Assembly: GCA_966186435.1 (NCBI GenBank)
Contig: CBIFWW010000003.1
Location: 1-57,763 of the forward strand
DNA: 57,763 bases
From: CBIFWW01 sp966186435
GTDB taxonomy: Bacteria; Pseudomonadota; Gammaproteobacteria; Enterobacterales; Enterobacteriaceae
Reading direction: 5' to 3'
This document shows positions 51,190-57,763 of the stretch, piece by piece. The notes below the pieces were generated by a model, which worked only from the letters and a program-made list of their open reading frames with translations, made no database searches and was not told the origin of the DNA. How positions within the stretch are numbered: the first letter of the stretch is position 1; each line of letters opens with the position of its first letter. Made by a program: the position numbers and the translations under genes.

Positions 51190-52333
51190 CGGATTCCTTC
51201 TCGGTCAAAAAGTCCAGCGCCTCAGGCACTGGTAAGTTATCAGGTTTTTTCGGGATCAGCCCACCGGCCACCCGCCAGCGCCGCAGCTGCCAGACCCAGG
51301 CCAATACTTCTGCCACCGCCGCATAAAGCTGGCCGGGGATCTGCTGGCCAATCTCTGCATGGCGATACAGCGCACGGGCCAGAGGCGGGGCCTCCAGAAT
51401 GGGAACTTTGTGTTCATTTGCCAGCTCGCGGATGCGTAGTGCCACCAGCCCGGCCCCCTTCGCCACCACCTTCGGTGCCGCCATAGTGGTCTCCTGGTAC
51501 TGGAGCGCCACCGCATAGTGAGTTGGGTTGGTGACAATCACATCGGCCTTCGGCACATCACTCATCATGCGCCGCCGTGCCGCCGCCCGCTGTTGCTGGC
51601 GGATGCGCCCCTTCACGTGGGGGTCACCCTCCTGCTGTTTAAACTCGTCGCGGATATCCTGGCGGGTCATGCGCAGCTTTTTGAAGTGGCTGTACATCTG
51701 CCAGAACACATCAAACCCCACCATCGGCACCAGACCGGCCACCACCAGCAGGGCGCACCAGGCCACCATACTGAGCGCTTTGGAGAGTGCGGTGATCGGC
51801 GGCTCGCTCATTAGATGCAGCATATCCGCCCAGTGATGCCAAACGTACAACCCCGTTACGCTCCCTACCAGGGTCGCTTTCAATCCCGCCTTAAACATCT
51901 CTGCCAGCACTTGGGCGGAGAACAGTTTTTTTAGCCCGGCGAGGGGGTTAAGTTTGCTGAAGCTGAATTGCAGCGGCTTGCCACTTAGCACCACGCCCCC
52001 CAGCAGCATCGGGGCGACAATCGCCACCAGCACCAGCCCGGTGAGCAGCGGCAGCAAGGCGAGAGCCGCCAGCTTAATCAGCTGCATTATCTGGCTAACG
52101 ATAAGCCCGGGATCATTAATTACGCTGTGGTTAAAGCGCAGCCCGCTACCGAGCATGGCCGCCAGCTGCCGCGCCAGGGCTTCGCCTCCGGCCCAGATAA
52201 TACCGATACCAGCTAATAGCATTAGCCAAGAGGTTAACTCCCGGGAACGGGGGATCTGCCCCTCTTCCCGCGCTTTGTCGAGGCGGTGGGGTGTGGGGGC
52301 TTCGGTTTTTTCCTGGTCGCTATCTTCAGACAC
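51182..52333 (-). CDS. flhB: Flagellar export switch protein FlhB
   Basis: Substrate-specificity switch of the export apparatus. The 383 residues (E. coli 382) carry four membrane segments (about 30-210) and the autocleaved NPTH motif in VIVTNPTHYAVAL (about 265-275). The second GTG is used as start since GAGAG lies 7 nt before it and the product begins VSEDSD, as in E. coli; a GTG two codons upstream is too close. It follows cheZ by 121 bp. Confidence 0.97.
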   Translation of the reverse strand: MSEDSDQEKTEAPTPHRLDKAREEGQIPRSRELTSWLMLLAGIGIIWAGGEALARQLAAMLGSGLRFNHSVINDPGLIVSQIMQLIKLAALALLPLLTGLVLVAIVAPMLLGGVVLSGKPLQFSFSKLNPLAGLKKLFSAQVLAEMFKAGLKATLVGSVTGLYVWHHWADMLHLMSEPPITALSKALSMVAWCALLVVAGLVPMVGFDVFWQMYSHFKKLRMTRQDIRDEFKQQEGDPHVKGRIRQQQRAAARRRMMSDVPKADVIVTNPTHYAVALQYQETTMAAPKVVAKGAGLVALRIRELANEHKVPILEAPPLARALYRHAEIGQQIPGQLYAAVAEVLAWVWQLRRWRVAGGLIPKKPDNLPVPEALDFLTEKESDG

Positions 52334-52422
52334 CGGCACGCTCTCGGTTCAGGGCATGCCGGTATGGTGGCAGAAATTGGCAGGGCTAATAGGCGGATGA
52401 ACTTAACAAAAACGCGGCAATT

Positions 52423-52450
52423 TGGCCGTTAACCCGCCGGCTAACGGCCA
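52423..52450 (-). terminator. Hairpin between cheZ and flhB
   Basis: A perfect 9-bp inverted repeat, TGGCCGTTA and TAACGGCCA, with a 10-nt loop, starts 4 bp past the cheZ stop. On the minus strand AAATTG follows, so it lacks a T-run. It may damp transcription from the tar-cheZ unit into flhB. Confidence 0.45.
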
Positions 52451-52454
52451 GGGT

Positions 52455-53093
52455 TTAAAACCCCAGGCTATCTAATAAGTCATCCACCTGGTCCTGGCTG
52501 GCCACCACCCCGGCGGCGGCGGTATTGACCTGTGGGCCATTGAGCAAGCCTTCAGTACGGCGCACGTTACTGCTGGGTTTATCGGGCATGTTTTCCAGTA
52601 GCACCATCAGCAGCTGGCGTTCAATCTCCTGGATCACGTCCATCATGCGCTTGATCACCTGCCCGGTGAGATCCTGGAAATCCTGGGCCATCATGATTTC
52701 CAGCAGCCGGGCATTGGTGAAGCTGGTGTGCCCGGGCACCTGATCGAGATAGTCCCGGGTGGCGGTCACCAGCTCGCGGGCATCCCCCAGCGGCATGGGG
52801 TTTTCAAACCAGGCATCCCAACGGTGGGTTAAGGCTTTGGCCCCGGCTTCCAGCTCCGCCTGATGGGGCTGGGAGGCCTCAACGCAGGTCAAAGCGCGTT
52901 CGGCGGCCTGGGCAGTCATCTGGACCACGTAATCCAGCCGGTCCCTGGCGTCAGGTATGGCTTCGGCCGCTTCGGCAATGGCCTGGTCGAGGCCCAGCTC
53001 CCGCAGGCTGTCGCGCAGCATCCGGGTCAGGCTGCCGATCCGGGTGATGATATCCCCGGGGTTTGGTGATGAATCAGGGATCGATGGGTGCAT
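52455..53093 (-). CDS. cheZ: CheY-P phosphatase CheZ
   Basis: Removes phosphate from CheY-P and so ends the tumble signal. The 212 residues (E. coli 214) form a long helical hairpin. The active-site D141 and Q145 lie in QDLTGQVIKRMMD, and the C-terminal helix DQVDDLLDSLGF that docks CheY is present. It lies 10 bp after cheY. Confidence 0.97.
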   Translation of the reverse strand: MHPSIPDSSPNPGDIITRIGSLTRMLRDSLRELGLDQAIAEAAEAIPDARDRLDYVVQMTAQAAERALTCVEASQPHQAELEAGAKALTHRWDAWFENPMPLGDARELVTATRDYLDQVPGHTSFTNARLLEIMMAQDFQDLTGQVIKRMMDVIQEIERQLLMVLLENMPDKPSSNVRRTEGLLNGPQVNTAAAGVVASQDQVDDLLDSLGF

Positions 53094-53103
53094 GGTCGCC
53101 TCC

Positions 53104-53493
53104 TTACATCCCGAGTTTTTCGAAGATTTTATTCAGCTTCTCTTCCAGGGTGGCGGCGGTGAAGGGCTTCACCACATAACCACTAGCCCCGGCCTGTGCC
53201 GCCGCAATAATGTTTTCCTTTTTCGCCTCTGCGGTCACCATCAGTACCGGCAGGTTGCTCATGGCCCCGTTGGCGCGAATGGTTTTGAGTAACTCCAGGC
53301 CATCCACGTTGGGCATGTTCCAGTCAGAAATCACAAACCCGTAGCCCCCGGCCTGTAGCTTGTTTAACGCATCGGCGCCGTCTTCCGCTTCCTCAACGTT
53401 GTTAAAGCCAAGCTCTTTCAGCAGGTTACGTACAATGCGGCGCATGGTTGAAAAGTCATCCACCACCAGAAATCTCAATTCTTTGTCTGCCAT
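53104..53493 (-). CDS. cheY: Chemotaxis response regulator CheY
   Basis: Single receiver domain that binds the flagellar motor when phosphorylated. All key residues keep E. coli numbering: D12, D13, phospho-acceptor D57, T87, Y106 and K109. The length is 129. It stands between cheB and cheZ, 14 and 10 bp away. Confidence 0.99.
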   Translation of the reverse strand: MADKELRFLVVDDFSTMRRIVRNLLKELGFNNVEEAEDGADALNKLQAGGYGFVISDWNMPNVDGLELLKTIRANGAMSNLPVLMVTAEAKKENIIAAAQAGASGYVVKPFTAATLEEKLNKIFEKLGM

Positions 53494-53507
53494 AAAAAGC
53501 TCCTTTA

Positions 53508-54557
53508 TTAAATACGAATGGCCTGTCCGGCGCTGATTTTGGCCAGCATTTGCTGGCTTATCAGGTTGAGGTCGAGCACATCGCTCACCCCGCCCTGTTG
53601 AATCGCTTCCCGGGGCATGCCGAATACCACACAGCTGGCTTCGTTCTGGGCAATAGTCCAGGCCCCGGCCTGGTGCATCGCCAGCATTCCGGCGGCCCCA
53701 TCGTTACCCATGCCAGTGAGGATCACCCCCACCGCATTACGTCCGGCGTGTTTTGCCACCGAATGGAACAACACATCCACCGCCGGGCGGTGGCGATTGA
53801 CCGCCGGGTCGTCATTAAGCTGGATTTGATAGTTAGCCCCACTGCGCACCAAGGCCATATGGCGATCGCCGGGGGCAATATAGGCATGGCCCGGCAGCAC
53901 CCTTTCGCCCTGTTCGGCCTCTTTCACCGTGATATGGCACAGCTTATTCAGCCGTTCGGCAAATGATCGGGTGAAGCCCGGCGGCATATGCTGGGTGATC
54001 AGTACCCCTGGGCACGTTAGCGGCAGCGGTTGCAGCACATGGCGAATGGCTTCGGTGCCACCGGTGGACGCGCCAATGGCGATAAGCTTTTCCGAGCCAA
54101 GCAGCGGTCCACTGTTAAGTGGGGCCACCACCGGCGCCAGGGCGCGGGCAGAGGGCCGAGCCTGGGAGGCGGTGCGGATTTTATCGGCGATGATTTCGCT
54201 GTAGGCCAGCATACCGTCGCGAATGCCCATCTGCGGTTTGGTGACAAAATCCACCGCCCCTAACTCCAGGGCGCGCAGGGTAATTTCCGATCCTTTACCG
54301 GTGAGAGAAGAGATCATTACCACCGGCATTGGCCGCAGGCGCATCAGCTTTTCAAGAAAGTCGAGACCATCCATACGCGGCATTTCCACATCCAGGGTCA
54401 ATACATCCGGGTTGTATTGCTTGATCAGATCCCGCGCCACCAGCGGGTCCGGGGCGGTCGCCACCATCTCCATATCACTGTGGCTATTGATAATGTCGGT
54501 CATGATTTTGCGCATCAGCGCCGAATCATCCACCGCCAGCACTTTGATGCGGCTCAT
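53508..54557 (-). CDS. cheB: Chemoreceptor methylesterase/deamidase CheB
   Basis: Receiver-controlled enzyme that removes receptor methyl groups in adaptation. The 349 residues equal E. coli CheB. The receiver has D10, D11 and D56. The esterase nucleophile is S164 in IGASTGGTEA, with the His in ITQHMPPGF and Asp in LTGMGNDGA completing the triad. Its ATG overlaps the cheR stop (ATGA). Confidence 0.98.
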   Translation of the reverse strand: MSRIKVLAVDDSALMRKIMTDIINSHSDMEMVATAPDPLVARDLIKQYNPDVLTLDVEMPRMDGLDFLEKLMRLRPMPVVMISSLTGKGSEITLRALELGAVDFVTKPQMGIRDGMLAYSEIIADKIRTASQARPSARALAPVVAPLNSGPLLGSEKLIAIGASTGGTEAIRHVLQPLPLTCPGVLITQHMPPGFTRSFAERLNKLCHITVKEAEQGERVLPGHAYIAPGDRHMALVRSGANYQIQLNDDPAVNRHRPAVDVLFHSVAKHAGRNAVGVILTGMGNDGAAGMLAMHQAGAWTIAQNEASCVVFGMPREAIQQGGVSDVLDLNLISQQMLAKISAGQAIRI

Positions 54558-55417
54558 GTTGGCTCCTTTTTAAGCCCGTAAACGGTCTGGCCGTGGAGCA
54601 CCAGATCCCGGGAAAGGTGGCTGAAGTTTTCTGAGTGCCCGGCAAACAGCAGGCCGCCGGGTTTCAGCAGCGGCACAAACCGGCGTAATATTTCTTGTTG
54701 GGTATTTTTATCAAAATAGATCATCACATTACGGCAGAAGATGGCGTCGAAAGGCCCCTCTATTTGATAGTGGCTATCCAGCAGGTTTAGCTGGCTAAAC
54801 ACCACCTGGCTGGCTAACTCCGCCCGCACCCGTACCAGCCCATCATGGGGGCCGGTGCCCTTCATGAAATAGCGCTGGCACTGTTGGGATGAGAGGGTTT
54901 TCAATTCATCCAGCCGATAGATGCCGCCCCGGGCTTTATTGATCACCTCGGTGTCGATATCACTGGCCAGCACCTTCCATTTACCCGCTGCCGTCCCGCG
55001 GATATCCGCCAACGTAATGGCGATGGACCACGGCTCCTCGCCGGTGGAGGCCGCGGCACTCCATACCCGGTACTCGCCCTTTTGGCTGGCGGCATGGCGG
55101 GCCAACAGCGGGAAGTGGTGCGCCTCACGGAAAAACGCCGTCAGGTTGGTGGTGAGGGAATTGATAAATGCCTGCCATTCCGGGCTGTCAGGATCCTGTT
55201 CCAGCCGCTGGATATAGGGGCCAAAATCCGTGATGCCCAGCAACCGCAGGCGGCGGACCAGCCGGTTGTAAACCATGTCGCGCTTATGATCCGCCAGCAC
55301 AATCCCGGCTCGCTGATAAATCAGCTGGCAAATACGCCGGAAATGGCTATCAGACAGTGCCAAGCGCTGGGCCAGCGCCAGGGAGAGCGGCGGGACTTCT
55401 GGCATGGATGCAGTCAT
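54554..55417 (-). CDS. cheR: Chemoreceptor methyltransferase CheR
   Basis: SAM-dependent enzyme methylating receptor glutamates. The 287 residues (E. coli 286) contain an N-terminal helical domain and the catalytic core with VWSAAASTGEEPWSIAI (cofactor site) and FDAIFCRNVMIYFDK. The beta subdomain should bind the NWETF tail of the receptor encoded next to it. Confidence 0.97.
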   Translation of the reverse strand: MTASMPEVPPLSLALAQRLALSDSHFRRICQLIYQRAGIVLADHKRDMVYNRLVRRLRLLGITDFGPYIQRLEQDPDSPEWQAFINSLTTNLTAFFREAHHFPLLARHAASQKGEYRVWSAAASTGEEPWSIAITLADIRGTAAGKWKVLASDIDTEVINKARGGIYRLDELKTLSSQQCQRYFMKGTGPHDGLVRVRAELASQVVFSQLNLLDSHYQIEGPFDAIFCRNVMIYFDKNTQQEILRRFVPLLKPGGLLFAGHSENFSHLSRDLVLHGQTVYGLKKEPT

Positions 55418-55454
55418 AAATCAGTGTCCTGTTGCCGGACAGCGTGGCCCGCCA

Positions 55455-57116
55455 TTAAAAGGTTTCCCAGTTATCGTCATGGCTGGCCCCACGCCCGCTG
55501 CTGGTCGCCAGTGCCGGGCGCAGTGGCACCGCTTCGATGACGGCAACGGGGGCGGCGCTGTGGCGGCTCAGGGTGAAGGCCGATACTGCCTGGTTAAGGT
55601 GGCTGGCCTGGGCTTCGAGGGAGGCAGCGGCGGCGGCGGCCTGCTCCACCAGTGCGGCATTCTGTTGGGTCACCCGGTCCATCTGAGTAACGGCCACCGC
55701 CACCTGATCGATGCCCCGGCTTTGTTCATCAGAGGCAGAAGCAATTTCGCCCATAATGTCTGTCACCCGGGTGACCGCAGTAACGATTTCACGCATGGTG
55801 CTGCCAGCGCTTTCCACCTGCATTGAGCCGGTATTCACCCTTTTGACGGAATCCTCAATCAGCCCTTTGATCTCTTTTGCCGCCTGGGCGCTGCGGCTGG
55901 CAAGGTTACGTACCTCCCCGGCCACTACCGCAAACCCCCGGCCCTGCTCCCCGGCGCGGGCGGCTTCTACCGCCGCATTAAGCGCCAGGATATTAGTCTG
56001 GAAAGCAATACCGTCGATCACACCGGTAATATCGGCGATTTTCTTTGAACTACCGGCGATGTCATGCATGGTTTTGACTACCCCTTCCACCACATCGCCC
56101 CCCTTGCGGGCGGTGTTTGAAGCGTTTTGGGCCAATTGAGAAGCCTGCCGGGCGTTTTCAGCGTTCTGTTTCACCGTGGCGGTGAGTTGCTCCATGCTAG
56201 CGGCGGTTTCTTCCAGCGAGGCGGCCTGCTCTTCGGTGCGGGAGGAGAGATCGTTATTCCCGGCGGCTATTTCACTGGCCCCGGTGTAGATGGCATCACT
56301 GCCGCTACGCACCGCGCCCACGGTGCGGATCAGCGATTGCTGCATATGGTGGATACTGGTGCGCAGTTCGCCGATTTCATTGGTGCCGCCCTGGGGAGGC
56401 TGGCCGGTAAGATCGCCATTGGCAATGGCGCGGATATCGCCAATGGCGGCCTGCAAAGGCACCAGCAACAGGCGGCGTAGCCCCGTCCATACCAGCAGGC
56501 ACAGCACCACCACGATAATGGCGAGGGCAATCAGGAAGCCAATCGCCAGCCGGTATTCACGCTGGCCGCTATCCCATGCTAGTTGATAGATATTGTCGTT
56601 TAATTGGTTATAGCGGTTGCGGCTTTGCTCAAGGGCATTTTGCATCCCCTGAGTGGGCTGATTGAAATAGGCTGGCATATTACCTTGTTCCAGGTACCCC
56701 GTAAGCTCATTGAGGCCGGCGGCGTAGTGGCGGAAATCCTGCTCCACGGTTTTATGAGACGCCGCCAGTTCAGGGGTAGGCGCGTGAGAACCCGCATAGG
56801 TTTTAAAGGCGGCATTGGCGGCGCTCAGGGTCTGGCGGGCATCATTCAGCAGATCCAGCCGCGCCTGGTTTTCCTGGCTCCCGGCCCCCTGGTTAGCCCG
56901 AGCTGCCGACCGGCTCAGGTTGATTCGGGTTTGTAAAAGCAGGTTCGAGGCCTGATTGAGGCTGGCCTGTTGAATTCGTAGCTGGCGGGCAGTTTCCGCC
57001 ATATTCTGGCTGGCGTTTATCGAGGTAAAAAATAGCCCGCCGGACAACGCCTGAAGCAGTGCAAAGGCCAGCAGCACGCCCAGCAGTAGCGTCACAATAC
57101 GCAGATGTTTTGCCAT
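55455..57116 (-). CDS. tar: Methyl-accepting chemotaxis protein, Tar-like
   Basis: Transmembrane aspartate-type chemoreceptor of 553 residues (ATG reading MAKHLRIV). Two membrane segments (about 6-30 and 190-213) enclose a four-helix ligand domain with R64, R69 and R73 in QTRINLSRSAAR and the opposite motif FNQPTQGMQNAL, the aspartate-binding residues of E. coli Tar with nearly the same numbers. A HAMP domain (about 213-265), methylation helices (SLEETAASMEQL), the hairpin tip (IAFQTNILALNAAVEAARAG) and the C-terminal CheR/CheB tether NWETF follow. It is transcribed from a sigma-28 promoter and heads the che genes. Ligand specificity is inferred. Confidence 0.93.
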   Translation of the reverse strand: MAKHLRIVTLLLGVLLAFALLQALSGGLFFTSINASQNMAETARQLRIQQASLNQASNLLLQTRINLSRSAARANQGAGSQENQARLDLLNDARQTLSAANAAFKTYAGSHAPTPELAASHKTVEQDFRHYAAGLNELTGYLEQGNMPAYFNQPTQGMQNALEQSRNRYNQLNDNIYQLAWDSGQREYRLAIGFLIALAIIVVVLCLLVWTGLRRLLLVPLQAAIGDIRAIANGDLTGQPPQGGTNEIGELRTSIHHMQQSLIRTVGAVRSGSDAIYTGASEIAAGNNDLSSRTEEQAASLEETAASMEQLTATVKQNAENARQASQLAQNASNTARKGGDVVEGVVKTMHDIAGSSKKIADITGVIDGIAFQTNILALNAAVEAARAGEQGRGFAVVAGEVRNLASRSAQAAKEIKGLIEDSVKRVNTGSMQVESAGSTMREIVTAVTRVTDIMGEIASASDEQSRGIDQVAVAVTQMDRVTQQNAALVEQAAAAAASLEAQASHLNQAVSAFTLSRHSAAPVAVIEAVPLRPALATSSGRGASHDDNWETF

Positions 57117-57148
57117 ATCCCACCCAATTAACACACGGATTAATGGTG

Positions 57149-57175
57149 TTATCGGCAAGCGTTAAGCTGACTTTA
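57149..57175 (-). promoter_or_regulatory. Sigma-28 (FliA) promoter of tar-cheRBYZ
   Basis: On the minus strand TAAAGTCA (57175-57168) and GCCGATAA (57156-57149) are separated by exactly 11 bases. The consensus is TAAAGTTT-N11-GCCGATAA. It stands 33 bp upstream of the tar start, as for class III flagellar genes. Confidence 0.93.
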
Positions 57176-57313
57176 GCTCTTTATAAAAAAGGTCAGAAAA
57201 GCTGGCCAACCCTTAGCATATCGGTGTTGTACCAGAACGGCAGCATAAAGAATGCCATCATAAATGCTGCTATTTTTAAATACGTATTAATAGTTATGGC
57301 CTCAGGCCAATAC

Positions 57314-57331
57314 CTGAAATTTCTATTTCAG
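57314..57331. repeat. Short inverted repeat before the edge gene
   Basis: CTGAAAT and ATTTCAG with a TTCT spacer, about 84 bp before the ATG of the right-edge gene. A second weaker pair, GATGG and CCATC, lies at about 57340-57361. Either could be an operator; I do not recognise them. Confidence 0.3.
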
Positions 57332-57414
57332 TGATGTCCTTGATGGATAAACTCTCACCATCAAATAAAATCAATCGTATAAGTCATCTTTTAGTATTTT
57401 CTGAGAGGATTATC

Positions 57415-57763
57415 ATGCCGATTAATAATTTATCTGCTGGCACACTTGCTCGTGTGCTTTCATCAACGGATTTCTCAGAGAAGACAGCAGGAGATTTTAA
57501 AGCATTATGGGTTAGAAAAATTTTAGATTGCCTTATAACCCTTATGGGTTTTTCTTCGATTGAAAACAGTAAAAAAGAGAAAGCTGAAGCATTTAGCGAG
57601 GCACTGCCACAACTTATGGCCGGTTTTGATGAAACTAAAGACCCTAAACAAGGGTTCGAAATCGCACTTGATAAAAATGAAAAGTTGCATATCAAAGAAA
57701 ATCCAGACGGTAATGGATTGGCTGTAATTCATCTCAAAAATAATAAAGCAATCAAAACAGTTG
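57415..57763 (+). CDS. AT-rich gene of unknown function, cut at the window end
   Basis: The frame opens at an ATG 7 nt after AGAGG and stays open for 116 codons to the last base. The product starts MPINNLSAGTLARVLSSTDF, then a short hydrophobic stretch (ILDCLITLMGFSS, about 36-48) and a charged, lysine-rich part. Base composition is far lower in G+C than the che genes next to it (19 of 60 in 57481-57540), which suggests acquisition by transfer. The N-terminus loosely resembles, from memory, the Salmonella type III effector SteA (MPYTSVSTYARALSG...AGDY). That likeness is weak, and I do not assign a function. Confidence 0.7.
   Translation, partial: MPINNLSAGTLARVLSSTDFSEKTAGDFKALWVRKILDCLITLMGFSSIENSKKEKAEAFSEALPQLMAGFDETKDPKQGFEIALDKNEKLHIKENPDGNGLAVIHLKNNKAIKTV

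Noticed and set aside
1..57763. CRISPR arrays, tRNA or rRNA genes, insertion sequences, integrases
   Set aside because: I saw no regularly spaced direct repeats, cloverleaf sequences, rRNA segments or transposase/integrase motifs on reading the window.

Overview
The window is chromosomal DNA of a motile enterobacterium (order Enterobacterales). Gene order is almost collinear with the htpX-to-tar segment of Escherichia coli, and nearly every protein has the family length known from E. coli. Codon use, two ERIC elements, a LexA/PurR/Zur/GntR regulatory vocabulary and the SdsR small RNA all fit that order. I cannot name the genus. Genes known from the E. coli segment but absent here include pphA, yebF and yebB; several small insertions replace them.

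Layout. 1-4.6 kb: envelope and stress proteins on the minus strand (htpX with a heat-shock promoter, prc, proQ, msrC). 4.6-10.7 kb: the LetA/LetB lipid-transport pair, rsmF, yebV and yebW on the plus strand. 10.7-13.7 kb: a GNAT acetyltransferase, an 800-bp stretch with the overlapping small RNAs SdsR and SraC, then yebY-copD-copC. 13.8-19 kb: holE, yobB, exoX, ptrB, yebE and the SOS gene yebG. 19-27.3 kb: purT, whose reading frame carries an early stop codon, then the carbon-metabolism block eda, edd, zwf, hexR, pykA. 27.4-32.6 kb: lpxM, mepM and the zinc-uptake genes znuA and znuCB around a shared Zur site. 32.6-38 kb: ruvB, ruvA, ruvC, yebC, nudB, aspS. 38-47.3 kb: yecD, yecE, a small inserted two-gene cassette, yecN, cmoA, cmoB, cutC, a PLP-dependent lyase, yecM, argS. 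47.3 kb to the end: a DUF2135/TPR exported protein, then flhE-flhA-flhB and cheZ-cheY-cheB-cheR-tar on the minus strand, with a sigma-28 promoter before tar. At the right edge an AT-rich gene begins and is cut by the window.

How it fits together. zwf, edd and eda encode the oxidative entry and the Entner-Doudoroff pathway; a perfect HexR palindrome precedes zwf and a GntR operator lies inside the predicted edd promoter. cmoA and cmoB make the tRNA wobble base cmo5U. ruvABC resolves Holliday junctions. The flagellar and chemotaxis genes supply the export gate, receptor adaptation and motor-signal control.

The least ordinary items are the purT nonsense codon, the overlapping (TAATG) cassette at 39862-40358 with an ACP-like DUF1493 protein, the AT-rich effector-like gene cut at the right end, the DUF2135/TPR gene next to flhE, and a palindrome serving as both ruvC terminator and ruvAB LexA box. 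I did not find a clearly new multi-gene system. Family and E. coli comparisons are from memory of those sequences; no search was run.
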